The translations under genes were made by a program, and so were the position numbers. 64,000 nt of DNA from Comamonadaceae bacterium (lineage in GTDB: Bacteria > Pseudomonadota > Gammaproteobacteria > Burkholderiales > Burkholderiaceae_C): contig CANFLU010000001.1 in the NCBI GenBank assembly GCA_947447975.1, forward strand, positions 186,001 through 250,000. Direction: 5' to 3'. Below the pieces are notes generated by a model, which did no database searches, was not told the origin of the DNA, and worked only from the letters and a program-made list of their open reading frames with translations. Of this stretch, positions 45,389-53,819 are shown one piece after another (the stretch's first letter is position 1; each line of letters begins with the position of its first letter).

Positions 45389-46621
45389 TCAGCCGCGCGT
45401 GGTCTGCAACATGCCCCGGTAAATTTCCTCATCGCCCACCACGCCTACAAAGCGGCCCGATTCGCACAGCAGCACCGGGCGGCCGGTGGCGTGGCGGATA
45501 TGGATGATGTGTTCGAGCAGCATGTCCGGGCCGACCATGGCGATGCTGCGCCCGTCCAGGCCCGCTTTCACGATATCCAATTGGGGGTGGTGGGCCAGCA
45601 GCTGACCGGGTCGGCCTTCGATGTCCGCACGCTCGGGTTGTCCGGCGGCGTCTAGTTGCAGCCAATGGTGGCCGGTCCAGTCCAGTTGCACGCGCAGGCC
45701 TTCGTGCGTGAGTTTTTCTAGCGGCGTCATGAGTGAGCGCCCACGCAGCACTTTGATGGGGTTCATATGCGCCACAAAGTCGCGCACATACGCGTTGGCC
45801 GGATTGAGCACCACTTGCTCGGGCTCGCCCGATTGCACAATGCGCCCACCCTCCATGATGGTGATGTGGTTGCCCAGCTTGATCGCCTCGTCCAGGTCAT
45901 GGCTCACAAAGACAATCGTTTTTTTGAGTTGTTTTTGCAGTTGCAAAAGCTCTTGCTGCAAATGCTCGCGGATGAGCGGGTCCAGTGCGGAAAAAGGCTC
46001 GTCCATCAGCAAAATATCGGCGTCGGTGGCAAAAGCGCGTGCCAGGCCAACACGTTGCTGCATGCCGCCTGATAGTTGGTGCGCATATTTTTTGCCCCAT
46101 TGCGCTAGGCCTACCAGCTCCAGTTTTTGGGCAACTATTTTTTCGCGTTGCGCTTTGGGCATACCGCTGAGCTCCAAACCCAGACCGACGTTTTCGGCTA
46201 CGGTGCGCCAGGGCAGTAGCGCGAACTGCTGGAACACCATGGCCACTCGCGTGGTGCGCAGACGGCGCAAAGTGGTGGCGTCGCAGCGCGTCAGGTCCAC
46301 ATAGCCGCTAGGGCCCGCGTGCGAGTCGCGTATCAGCACGGCACCTCGGTTGGCTTGGTTCAGGCCGTTCAGGCAACGCAGCAGCGTGGATTTGCCCGAG
46401 CCGGACAAACCCATGAGCACCGAAATTTCGCCTTCAGCGATTTGCAAATTGCAGTCTGCGGCCCCCAGCACCGCACCGGTGGCATCCAAAATTTCCTGCC
46501 GGGTTTTGCCGGCGTCTAACAGGGCCAGTGCCTGCGCGCTGTGCTTGCCAAAGACCACGTCCACATTCCGAAACTCGGCCATGGGGGCGGGCCTGGTCTG
46601 CGGGCTTGAGCCTTCATTCAT
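45389..46621 (-). CDS. proV: Glycine betaine/proline-type ABC transporter ATP-binding protein
   Basis: 410-residue ATPase of the ProV/OpuA family. Walker A is GLSGSGKST, the Q-loop FQQFALLPWRTVAEN, the signature LSGGMQQRVGLARAF, Walker B ILLMDEPFSALDPLIR and the H-loop FVSHDLDEAIKLG. The C-terminal 120 residues hold CBS-like sequence (DEEIYRG near the end), as in osmotically gated family members. Its start overlaps the permease stop by 8 bases. Its 3' end is duplicated 2.1 kb away at 43277. Cargo is betaine, choline or a similar quaternary amine by family. Confidence 0.9.
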   Translation of the reverse strand: MNEGSSPQTRPAPMAEFRNVDVVFGKHSAQALALLDAGKTRQEILDATGAVLGAADCNLQIAEGEISVLMGLSGSGKSTLLRCLNGLNQANRGAVLIRDSHAGPSGYVDLTRCDATTLRRLRTTRVAMVFQQFALLPWRTVAENVGLGLELSGMPKAQREKIVAQKLELVGLAQWGKKYAHQLSGGMQQRVGLARAFATDADILLMDEPFSALDPLIREHLQQELLQLQKQLKKTIVFVSHDLDEAIKLGNHITIMEGGRIVQSGEPEQVVLNPANAYVRDFVAHMNPIKVLRGRSLMTPLEKLTHEGLRVQLDWTGHHWLQLDAAGQPERADIEGRPGQLLAHHPQLDIVKAGLDGRSIAMVGPDMLLEHIIHIRHATGRPVLLCESGRFVGVVGDEEIYRGMLQTTRG

Positions 46622-47474
46622 GGCTGCGGGTTTTGCACAAACGGTCGAGCACGATGGCCACGATCACAATCGCCAGCCCGGCCTCAAAGCCATCGGCGAT
46701 GTTGACCGAGTTCAGCGCGCGCACCACCGGTTTGCCCAGTCCGTCAGCGCCCACTAGCGCGGCGATCACCACCATAGACAGACTCAGCATGATGCATTGC
46801 GTAATGCCGGCCATGATGTTGGGCAGGGCCGAGGGAATTTCTACCTTAATCAGCAACTGCCAGCGCGTGGCGCCAAAGGCCTGCCCCGCTTCAATCAGCG
46901 GGCGCGGCACCGAGGCAATGCCTAGCGTGGTCAGGCGGATGGGTGCTGGCAGGGCGAATATGACAGTCGAAATCAGCCCCGGGACGACACCCAAACCAAA
47001 GAGAATGAGCGTGGGGATGAGGTACACAAAAGTAGGGATGGTCTGCATCAAGTCCAGCAGCGGGCGAAGTGCTGTTTCTAGCCAGGGTCGGTGTGCCGCC
47101 GCGATGCCGATGGGCACGCCAACCAGCACGCAGGACAGCGTGGCAAACGAGACCAAGGAGAGCGTCTCCATGGTCTCGGTCCAGTAACCCATATTGATGA
47201 TCAGGAGCAGGGCTGCGCCGACAAAACCCGCTAGCCTGACCGACCGTTGCAGCGCCCAAGCTAATGCGGTGAGCAGCGCCACCATGCACAGTGGCTGCAC
47301 CCACAACAGTACCCCGGTAAACCCCAGCACCAGGGCGCTGAGGTTTTCGGATACCGCGTCAAACAACCAGGGCGCGCTTTGGGTAATGCGCTCGACGCTA
47401 GCTGCGATGCCCTCGCCCAGCGGGAGTTTGTTGTCGGTGAGCCACGCAAGCGCCGCTTCCAGACCGGCCGCCAT
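46614..47474 (-). CDS. proW: Glycine betaine/proline-type ABC transporter permease
   Basis: 286-residue inner-membrane permease of the ProW type with about six to seven helices. The coupling and selectivity regions are recognisable: GVPIGIAAAHRPWLE, LLDLMQTIPTFVYLIP, VPRPLIEAGQAFGATRWQLL and GITQCIMLSLSMVVIAALVG. It lies 4 bases downstream of the binding-protein gene and overlaps the ATPase gene, so the three form one coupled operon in the order binding protein, permease, ATPase. Confidence 0.92.
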   Translation of the reverse strand: MAAGLEAALAWLTDNKLPLGEGIAASVERITQSAPWLFDAVSENLSALVLGFTGVLLWVQPLCMVALLTALAWALQRSVRLAGFVGAALLLIINMGYWTETMETLSLVSFATLSCVLVGVPIGIAAAHRPWLETALRPLLDLMQTIPTFVYLIPTLILFGLGVVPGLISTVIFALPAPIRLTTLGIASVPRPLIEAGQAFGATRWQLLIKVEIPSALPNIMAGITQCIMLSLSMVVIAALVGADGLGKPVVRALNSVNIADGFEAGLAIVIVAIVLDRLCKTRSHE

Positions 47475-47478
47475 GCGC

Positions 47479-48435
47479 TTACTTGCTGATCATCGTGGGG
47501 GTCACGTCCTTGCCGTCAAAGGTTTTGACGCCAGCGAGCCAGTTGCCCCAGGTGGAGGCGTTGCCTTTGAGCCACGCCTGGGCGGCGGCTTCGGGCTTCA
47601 TTTTCTTGTCCAAGATGGAGGACATGATTTCATTTTCGGCTTCTAGGCTGAACTTGGTATTTTTCAGCAGCTTGCCCACATTGGCGCATTCGGTGGAATA
47701 GCCTTTGCGTGTGTTGGTGTAGACCGTAGCCCCGCCGAAGTTAGGGCCGAAGAATTCGTCACCACCGGCCAAATACGTCATTTTGATTTTGCTGTTCATG
47801 GGGTGGGGTGCCCAGCCCAAAAACACAATCCACTCTTTCTTGGGAACGGCGCGTACCACTTGCGAGACCATGCCCGCTTCGCTGGACTCGACGATCTTGA
47901 AGCCGCCTAGGCCGAAGGCGTTTTTCTTGATCATGTCCAAAATCAGCCGGTTACCGTCATTACCTGGCTCGATGCCGTAAATCTTTTTACTGAATTTGTC
48001 AGCGTTCTTGGCGATGTCGGCAAAGGTTTTGACACCGGCTTCGGCCACATAGTCAGGCACCGCCAGGGTGTACTTCGCGCCTTCCAGGTTGGCGCCAAGG
48101 GTCTCGACCGAGCCATCGGCTGCGTAGGGTTTGATGTCGCCTTCCATAGACGGCATCCAGTTGCCCAAAAACACATCAATCTTTTTCGACTTCAGGCTGC
48201 TGTAGGTTACCGGTACCGAGAGCACTTGCGCCGACGGCTTGTAGCCAATGCCCTTGAGGATTTCAGACATCACGGCCGTGGTGGCGGTAATGTCGGTCCA
48301 GCCCACGTCAGCAAAGCGCACCGCCTGGCAGGAAGCGGGCTCGGCCGCTTGGGCTTGGCCCACCAAAGACAAAGAAGCTGCAAGGGCCGCGGTTGCGAGC
48401 GTCCAGATATGAGAAAAACGGGTCGGGTTTGACAT
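47479..48435 (-). CDS. Quaternary-amine ABC transporter substrate-binding protein (ProX/ChoX type)
   Basis: 318-residue periplasmic binding protein. The signal peptide is cleaved near AQAAEP (about residue 31). The OpuAC/ChoX fold is shown by FADVGWTDITATTAVMSEIL, FLGNWMPSMEGDIKPY, YGIEPGNDGN and VFLGWAPHPMN; the Trp-rich segments supply the aromatic cage for a trimethylammonium group. NWMPSM and EPGNDGN resemble choline/betaine binders of the ChoX group, so choline or glycine betaine is the likely cargo. Start 48435 has TGGAG eight bases upstream. It is divergent from pyrE, with 193 bases between. Confidence 0.9.
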   Translation of the reverse strand: MSNPTRFSHIWTLATAALAASLSLVGQAQAAEPASCQAVRFADVGWTDITATTAVMSEILKGIGYKPSAQVLSVPVTYSSLKSKKIDVFLGNWMPSMEGDIKPYAADGSVETLGANLEGAKYTLAVPDYVAEAGVKTFADIAKNADKFSKKIYGIEPGNDGNRLILDMIKKNAFGLGGFKIVESSEAGMVSQVVRAVPKKEWIVFLGWAPHPMNSKIKMTYLAGGDEFFGPNFGGATVYTNTRKGYSTECANVGKLLKNTKFSLEAENEIMSSILDKKMKPEAAAQAWLKGNASTWGNWLAGVKTFDGKDVTPTMISK

Positions 48436-48628
48436 ACAGGTCTCCAGAGAATTATTAGGTTTCTTCAGTTCTCCTCCGCGCGCATCCACCAAATGGGCCG
48501 CTAAAACGCAAGAAATTTCATGGTACACCGCTTGCGCACCAAAAAAGCCACCCTTGCGCAAATTTGCCGCTGCCGTTTCCGTACCTGTCGCTCAATACAA
48601 TGCGCACGCTACCTTTTCAGGACACTGC

Positions 48629-49351
48629 ATGACCACCTCCCGCACCAGCGCTAGCACCCACCAGCCCACCCCCAATCGCAGCCTGGCGCAAGATTTTGTG
48701 CAATTTGCCATCGCATCGGGGGTATTGCGTTTTGGCGAATTCAAAACCAAGGCCGGACGCCTAAGCCCCTATTTTTTCAATGCCGGTTTGTTTGACGATG
48801 GCGCCAAGTTGGGCCGCCTGGCGCAGTTTTATGCGCAGGCATTGCTCGATAACGGGGTGCAGTTCGACATGCTGTTCGGCCCCGCCTATAAAGGCATTCC
48901 TCTGGGTGCAGCGGTGGCCGTTGAGCTGGCGCGCTTGGGCCGCAACCTACCCTTTGCGTACAACCGCAAAGAAGCGAAAGACCATGGCGAAGGCGGCACA
49001 CTGGTGGGTGCGCCTTTGCAAGGACGGGTGCTGATTGTTGACGACGTTATGAGCGCAGGCACAGCAGCGCGCGAGTCGATTGCCTTGATCCAAGCCGCGG
49101 GGGCCACCCCCCACGCCGTTGCGATCGCGCTGGACCGCCAGGAAATGGCCACTGAAAAAAAAGCCGATGGCAGCACCCACGATGTGCCCTACAGCGCGGT
49201 GCAATACGTGCGCCACACCCTGGGCCTGCAAGTGTGCGCGATTGCCAATTTAGATGATTTGCTGGCCTACCTGCAAACCCAGAGCGGCAACGCGATGGGC
49301 GAACATCGGGAGCGCGTGCAGGCCTACCGGGCCCGCTACGGCGTATCCTGA
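48629..49351 (+). CDS. pyrE: Orotate phosphoribosyltransferase
   Basis: 240-residue enzyme of pyrimidine synthesis joining orotate with PRPP to give OMP. Motifs seen are FKTKAGRLSPYFFN, GPAYKGIPL, the flexible loop KEAKDHGEGG and the PRPP-binding site VLIVDDVMSAGTA. It carries an N-terminal tail of about 16 residues before the conserved core, longer than in E. coli (213 residues). The start at ATG 48629 follows CAGGA. The next gene starts 36 bases downstream. Confidence 0.97.
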   Translation: MTTSRTSASTHQPTPNRSLAQDFVQFAIASGVLRFGEFKTKAGRLSPYFFNAGLFDDGAKLGRLAQFYAQALLDNGVQFDMLFGPAYKGIPLGAAVAVELARLGRNLPFAYNRKEAKDHGEGGTLVGAPLQGRVLIVDDVMSAGTAARESIALIQAAGATPHAVAIALDRQEMATEKKADGSTHDVPYSAVQYVRHTLGLQVCAIANLDDLLAYLQTQSGNAMGEHRERVQAYRARYGVS

Positions 49352-49387
49352 AGACCTGCCGGCGTCGGGCCCGTAAGAGCGTTGGCC

Positions 49388-49738
49388 ATGGCCTCGGACT
49401 TTGGCTATATCGAATACCTGTGCGACCAGTTGCAGGACGCAGGCACCATCACCTATCGCAAAATGTTCGGCGAATACGCCTTGTATTGCGAAGGCAAAGT
49501 AGTCGGATTGGTGGTGGGCAACAGCTTGTTTGTCAAAGCGACCGAAGCCACCGAAGCCCTCTATGGCAAGGGCCCGCGTGGCGCGCCCTTCCCGGGCGCC
49601 AAAGCCTGGTACGCTGTACAAGAGCGCGTGGACGACCGCCATTGGCTGTGCGCTCTGGTGCGTGCTACCGAAGCGGCTCTGCCGGTGCCGCGCCTCAAAA
49701 AAGCGCGTAAGTCTGCAACTTCCAAACTAAAGTCTTAA
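49388..49738 (+). CDS. TfoX/Sxy N-terminal domain protein
   Basis: 116-residue stand-alone TfoX N-terminal domain protein: YRKMFGEYALYCEGKVVGLV then LFVKATEATEAL, with a Lys-rich tail. Full-length Sxy/TfoX proteins control competence with CRP, but short single-domain members have no demonstrated role, so competence should not be assumed. The ATG at 49388 is used; a TTG two codons earlier is possible. The stop lies 3 bases before the aldo/keto reductase start, so the two are probably co-transcribed with pyrE. Confidence 0.82.
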   Translation: MASDFGYIEYLCDQLQDAGTITYRKMFGEYALYCEGKVVGLVVGNSLFVKATEATEALYGKGPRGAPFPGAKAWYAVQERVDDRHWLCALVRATEAALPVPRLKKARKSATSKLKS

Positions 49739-49741
49739 ACC

Positions 49742-50752
49742 ATGCAACAGCGTTCACTGGGCCCATTCACTGTCAGCGCCATCGGCCTGGGCTGTATGAA
49801 TTTTTGCCATGCCTATGGCGCGCCCGTGTCCGAGGCGCAGGCGCAGCGCGTGTTGCTGGCTTCGCTCGATGCCGGCGTCACGCACTTTGATACGGCTACC
49901 TTGTACGGGTTTGGCCAGTCCGAGTTGTTGCTGGGCAAGTACCTCATGGCGCACCGTCAGCGCTTTACCCTGGCCAGTAAATGCGGCATACACGCGGTGA
50001 CCGGGCCTGACGGTAAAAAAATGCGCGCGATCGATGGGCGCCCCGCAACGCTGCGGCAAAACTGCGAAGACTCGCTCAAACGCCTCAACACCGAGGTGAT
50101 TGACCTGTATTACCTGCACCGCTGGGACAAGACCGTGCCTATTGAGGAAAGCGTAGGCGCGCTCGGTGACTTAGTAAAAGCAGGAAAAATTCGCGCGGTG
50201 GGCTTGTCTGAAGTGTCGGCGGCCACGTTGCGCAAAGCGCATGCCGAATTTCCTATCAGCGCCGTACAGTCGGAGTATTCGTTGTGGACCCGTAATCCCG
50301 AAATGGCAGTGCTGCAAGCGTGTGCGCAACTGGGAGTGGCCTTGGTCGCTTTCAGCCCCGTGGCCCGTGGCTTCCTAACTAGTGCCCCACCCGAACCGGC
50401 ACTGTTTGAGGCGACAGACTTTCGCAAAAACATGCCGCGTTTTGCCGTCGATGCCTATGCGGCCAATCGCCAACTCTTGCCATCGTTTACAAGGCTGGCG
50501 CAAGAGGCCGGATGCACGCCCGCACAACTGGCTATCGCTTGGCTGCTGCATCAAGCGCCGCATGTCTTGCCCATCCCCGGCACTACCAACGTGGCGCATG
50601 CGCTGGAAAACGCCGCCGCGGCACAAAAGGTATTGACACCTGAAACCCTGGCCGCCTGCGAAGCCTTGATCAACAGTCAGACGGTGCAAGGCAACCGCTA
50701 CCCAGACCAGGCGCGCAGCGAGGTGGACACGGAAGAGATTCCTGGCACTTAG
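49742..50752 (+). CDS. Aldo/keto reductase
   Basis: 336-residue NADPH-dependent oxidoreductase of the AKR superfamily with a TIM-barrel fold. The catalytic tetrad is visible: Asp and Tyr in HFDTATLYGFG, Lys in LASKCGI and His in YYLHRWD. The cofactor segment near the end is IPGTTNVAHALEN. Sequence character is that of the AKR13/YakC-like group acting on small aldehydes; the physiological substrate is unknown. It is convergent with the sulfate-binding protein gene, 18 bases away. Confidence 0.9.
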   Translation: MQQRSLGPFTVSAIGLGCMNFCHAYGAPVSEAQAQRVLLASLDAGVTHFDTATLYGFGQSELLLGKYLMAHRQRFTLASKCGIHAVTGPDGKKMRAIDGRPATLRQNCEDSLKRLNTEVIDLYYLHRWDKTVPIEESVGALGDLVKAGKIRAVGLSEVSAATLRKAHAEFPISAVQSEYSLWTRNPEMAVLQACAQLGVALVAFSPVARGFLTSAPPEPALFEATDFRKNMPRFAVDAYAANRQLLPSFTRLAQEAGCTPAQLAIAWLLHQAPHVLPIPGTTNVAHALENAAAAQKVLTPETLAACEALINSQTVQGNRYPDQARSEVDTEEIPGT

Positions 50753-50770
50753 ATTACGCGCAAGCGCCCA

Positions 50771-51811
50771 TCAGCGCTTGGTATAAATTTGGTCAAAGCT
50801 TGCGCCTTCGGCGAAGTGCTCTTTGTCGGCCTTCTCCCAGCCGCCAAAGGCTTCCTCTATGGTGAAAAGCTTGATTTTGGGGAATTGATGCGCGTATTTG
50901 GCCTTCGCTTTTTCAGATATTGCCGGGCGGTAAAAGTTCTTGCCCGCAATGTCTTGGCCCTCTTCGCTGTATAAATATTTCAGGTACTCCTCGGCCACCG
51001 CTCGCGTGCCTTTTCGGTCCACGTTTTTATCCACTACCGACACGGCAGGCTCGGCCAGTATGCTCAGCGATGGTGCGACCACATCAAATTTCGAACTGAA
51101 CTCTTTCTCCAGCAAAAAGGCTTCGTTCTCCCAAGCGATAAGCACATCGCCTTGTGCTCTTTGTGCAAAGGTGATGGTCGAACCGCGGGCACCGGTATCC
51201 AAAATCGGTACGTTGCCATAGAGCTTGGCGACAAATTCTTTGGCTTTAGCGTCGCTTCCATATTTACGCTTGGCAAATTCCCATGCAGCCAAGTAATTCC
51301 AACGCGCACCGCCCGAAGTTTTGGGGTTGGGCGTGATCACTTTGACATCAGGGCGAATCAAATCATCCCAATCTTTAATCCCTTTCGGGTTGCCCTCGCG
51401 CACTGCCAGAACGATGGTCGATATATAGGGCGAGGCATTGTGGGGCAGGCGCTTTTGCCAGCCTGGTGCAATCCAGCCGCCGTTTTTCACGATTGCGTCG
51501 GTGTCGCCCGCCAAGGCCAGCGTGGCCACGTCGGCATCGAGTCCGTCGATGATGGCGCGGGCCTGTTTGCCTGAGCCGCCATGGCTTTGTTTGATGCTGA
51601 CATCTTGCCCAGTTTTGGCCTTCCAGTATCTGACAAAAGCGGCGTTGAATTCGGTGTAGAGCTCGCGTGTGGGGTCATAAGACACATTGAGCAGTGTTAT
51701 CGCCTGCTGGGCCAAGGCCAGCGGACTCCACAAAGCGCTGAGGGTGAGGAAGAAGGCGACAAGGGAATACCGCAAGCGCGTGGTCTGAAGGTCTTGTCTA
51801 AATCCTTGCAT
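50771..51811 (-). CDS. sbp: Sulfate ABC transporter substrate-binding protein, copy 1
   Basis: 346-residue periplasmic sulfate/thiosulfate-binding protein. The signal peptide ends near LALAQQ (about residue 35). Family landmarks [39 protein letters not shown] and [16 protein letters not shown] contain the ligand-binding Ser, Gly and Trp residues. It is transcribed away from the cys cluster, unlike the second copy at 55166. Start 51811 has GGAG seven bases upstream, and an out-of-frame ATG sits between. The two copies may differ in affinity or in induction (sulfate against thiosulfate). Confidence 0.93.
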   Translation of the reverse strand: MQGFRQDLQTTRLRYSLVAFFLTLSALWSPLALAQQAITLLNVSYDPTRELYTEFNAAFVRYWKAKTGQDVSIKQSHGGSGKQARAIIDGLDADVATLALAGDTDAIVKNGGWIAPGWQKRLPHNASPYISTIVLAVREGNPKGIKDWDDLIRPDVKVITPNPKTSGGARWNYLAAWEFAKRKYGSDAKAKEFVAKLYGNVPILDTGARGSTITFAQRAQGDVLIAWENEAFLLEKEFSSKFDVVAPSLSILAEPAVSVVDKNVDRKGTRAVAEEYLKYLYSEEGQDIAGKNFYRPAISEKAKAKYAHQFPKIKLFTIEEAFGGWEKADKEHFAEGASFDQIYTKR

Positions 51812-51841
51812 GGCATAGCTCCAAAAAAGTTTGAAGCGCAA

Positions 51842-52113
51842 ATTGTGAGATCGTCAAAGCAAAATTCAAACGACTAATTAGGCATGTTCTTATGGGAATA
51901 AGCAAAGAGGAATAAGCAAAATACCAGCGGGAATTTGTTGGAGGCTACTGCAGCCTGAGGTGCTACCAAAACCATGCCATCAAACCGCGATATAGCTGAA
52001 TAACTCTTAGCTTATGCGGTATATAAAAATAAGAATTCAATCCTTTGCAATCTAAGGCCTTGCGATGAAAATTCTTCTTCCGAAAACAAGTCGAAGCGTT
52101 CTGATAGGCCTTT
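51842..52113. promoter_or_regulatory. Divergent control region of sulfur genes with 12-bp direct repeats
   Basis: This 272-base gap separates sbp copy 1 from cysH. GGAATAAGCAAA occurs at 51895-51906 and again at 51909-51920, a 14-base period. CTTAT-GGGA-ATAAG overlaps the first copy as an inverted repeat. The AT-rich half sites fit a LysR-type sulfur regulator such as CysB, but that protein is not encoded in the window. No open frame was accepted here. Confidence 0.5.
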
Positions 52114-52872
52114 ATGCGTAGCGAAATCTCTTTCAACCAGCGTAGCACTGCGCCACAGAGGTATGCCCATGCAAGCGAGCGGTTTGCCGACAAACTGGCT
52201 TGCACCGAGCAAGCCTTGCGCGATGCTGCCGCGCGCTATCAGCCCCTCACCCAAGCCTCTAGCCTTGGCGCGGAAGATGTCGTGATCAGCCACTTGATTC
52301 AAAGCCTGGGCTTGAAAATCCCGGCCTTTGTGTTGGAAACTGGGGCCCTGCACCCGCAGACGCTGCAACTGCTACAGCGGATTCAAGCGCGGGCGGTGGT
52401 GCCCATCCAGGTGATTCAACCCGATGCCGATGCGGTTCTGGGTTTTGTGCGCGCCAATGGCGAGGACGCGATGTACCGCAGCCTGTCCCTGCGCAAAACC
52501 TGCTGTCGTATCCGCAAGACGGAACCACTGCGCCGGGCCTTGCTAGGGCAAAAAGCCTGGGTGACCGGCCTGCGCCAAGAGCAATCCGACGCACGCGCCC
52601 AGGTGCTCTTGCTCGACACCTGTGAAGAGGCGCAAGGCGGCTTGGTCAAGTGCAACCCCTTGGTCGATTGGACCTGGGGTGATGTGTGGCATTACATCCA
52701 AATGCATGGTGTGGACTACAACCCTTTGCATGACGACTTTATGCCCAGCATCGGCTGCGCACCCTGTACCCGCGCTATCAGCGACGGCGAGGACTTTCGT
52801 GCGGGACGCTGGTGGTGGGAATCTGACAACGCCAAAGAGTGCGGTTTGCACGTCAAGGAGTCCAGCATATGA
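52114..52872 (+). CDS. cysH: Adenylyl-sulfate (APS) reductase, Fe-S type
   Basis: 252-residue assimilatory reductase making sulfite from activated sulfate with thioredoxin. The [4Fe-4S] ligands are all present: Cys130-Cys131 (RKTCCRIRK), and Cys215 and Cys218 (GCAPCTR). The catalytic Cys243 lies in KECGLH. The CC/CxxC set marks the APS-using class rather than the PAPS-using enterobacterial one, which matches the absence of a cysC kinase domain here. It overlaps cysD by 4 bases (ATGA). Sulfite reductase genes are not adjacent. Confidence 0.94.
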   Translation: MRSEISFNQRSTAPQRYAHASERFADKLACTEQALRDAAARYQPLTQASSLGAEDVVISHLIQSLGLKIPAFVLETGALHPQTLQLLQRIQARAVVPIQVIQPDADAVLGFVRANGEDAMYRSLSLRKTCCRIRKTEPLRRALLGQKAWVTGLRQEQSDARAQVLLLDTCEEAQGGLVKCNPLVDWTWGDVWHYIQMHGVDYNPLHDDFMPSIGCAPCTRAISDGEDFRAGRWWWESDNAKECGLHVKESSI

Positions 52873-53819
52873 ATGCCATTAACCAACAGGAAATGCAATC
52901 AATAAGCAATGCGCAGCTCGATGCGCTGGAAGAAGAAACCATTTTTATCCTGCGCGAAGTAGCCGCTACCTTTGAGCGCCCCGCGCTTCTGTTTTCTGGC
53001 GGCAAAGACTCGCTGGTATTACTCAAGTGTGCAGAAAAAGCCTTTGGCGGCAAGGACGCAGGCAGCGGCAAAGGGCGGCTGCCTTACCCCTTGCTCATGA
53101 TTGACACCGGCCATAATTTTCCCGAAGTTACCGAATTTCGCGATGAGCGTGCGCGGGAACTGGGCGCGCAGCTTATCGTGCGCTCGGTAGAGGAGTCGAT
53201 GCGGCGTGGCACCGTGCGCTTAGCGCATGCAGGCGAAAGCCGCAATGCGCACCAGTCGGTGACTTTGCTCGAGGCAATTGAAGAATTCGGGTTTGACGCC
53301 CTGATGGGGGGTGCCCGTCGCGACGAAGAGAAGGCGCGGGCAAAGGAGCGCATATTTAGCCACCGCGACGCATTTGGCCAATGGAAACCTAAATCACAGC
53401 GGCTCGAGTTGTGGAATTTGTTTAACACCCGTCTACGCAAGGGCGAGCACTTTCGCGTATTCCCGATCTCCAACTGGACCGAGTTGGATGTGTGGCAGTA
53501 CATCAGCCGCGAAACCATTGCGCTGCCTTCGATTTATTACGCCCACCAACGCCAGGTTGTAGAGCGCCGGGGTTTGCTGGTACCGGTGACGGGCTTAACG
53601 CCCGCGGCCGCCAACGAGACCGTACAAACTCGTACCGTTCGCTTTCGTACCGTAGGCGATATCACTTGCACCTGCCCGGTGGCCAGCACGGCGGCCAACG
53701 CAGAGCAAGTGATTGAAGAGACCATCGCCAGCGATATCAGCGAGCGCGGCGCCACGCGCATGGACGACAAAACCTCGGACGCCTCCATGGAGCGGCGCAA
53801 GAAAGAAGGGTATTTCTGA
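52869..53819 (+). CDS. cysD: Sulfate adenylyltransferase subunit 2
   Basis: 316-residue ATP sulfurylase catalytic subunit that makes APS from ATP and sulfate with CysN. The PP-loop appears as FSGGKDSLVLL. Further landmarks are DTGHNFPEV, GGARRDEEKARAKERIFS, RVFPISNWTELDVWQYI and the conserved C-terminus MERRKKEGYF. The start ATG overlaps the cysH stop by 4 bases, and the stop overlaps the cysN start by one, so cysHDN is a coupled operon. Confidence 0.97.
   Translation: MNAINQQEMQSISNAQLDALEEETIFILREVAATFERPALLFSGGKDSLVLLKCAEKAFGGKDAGSGKGRLPYPLLMIDTGHNFPEVTEFRDERARELGAQLIVRSVEESMRRGTVRLAHAGESRNAHQSVTLLEAIEEFGFDALMGGARRDEEKARAKERIFSHRDAFGQWKPKSQRLELWNLFNTRLRKGEHFRVFPISNWTELDVWQYISRETIALPSIYYAHQRQVVERRGLLVPVTGLTPAAANETVQTRTVRFRTVGDITCTCPVASTAANAEQVIEETIASDISERGATRMDDKTSDASMERRKKEGYF

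Noticed and set aside
49388-49738. TfoX-domain protein as evidence of natural competence.
   Set aside because: Single-domain N-terminal members are widespread and not shown to act in competence; no competence genes are nearby.
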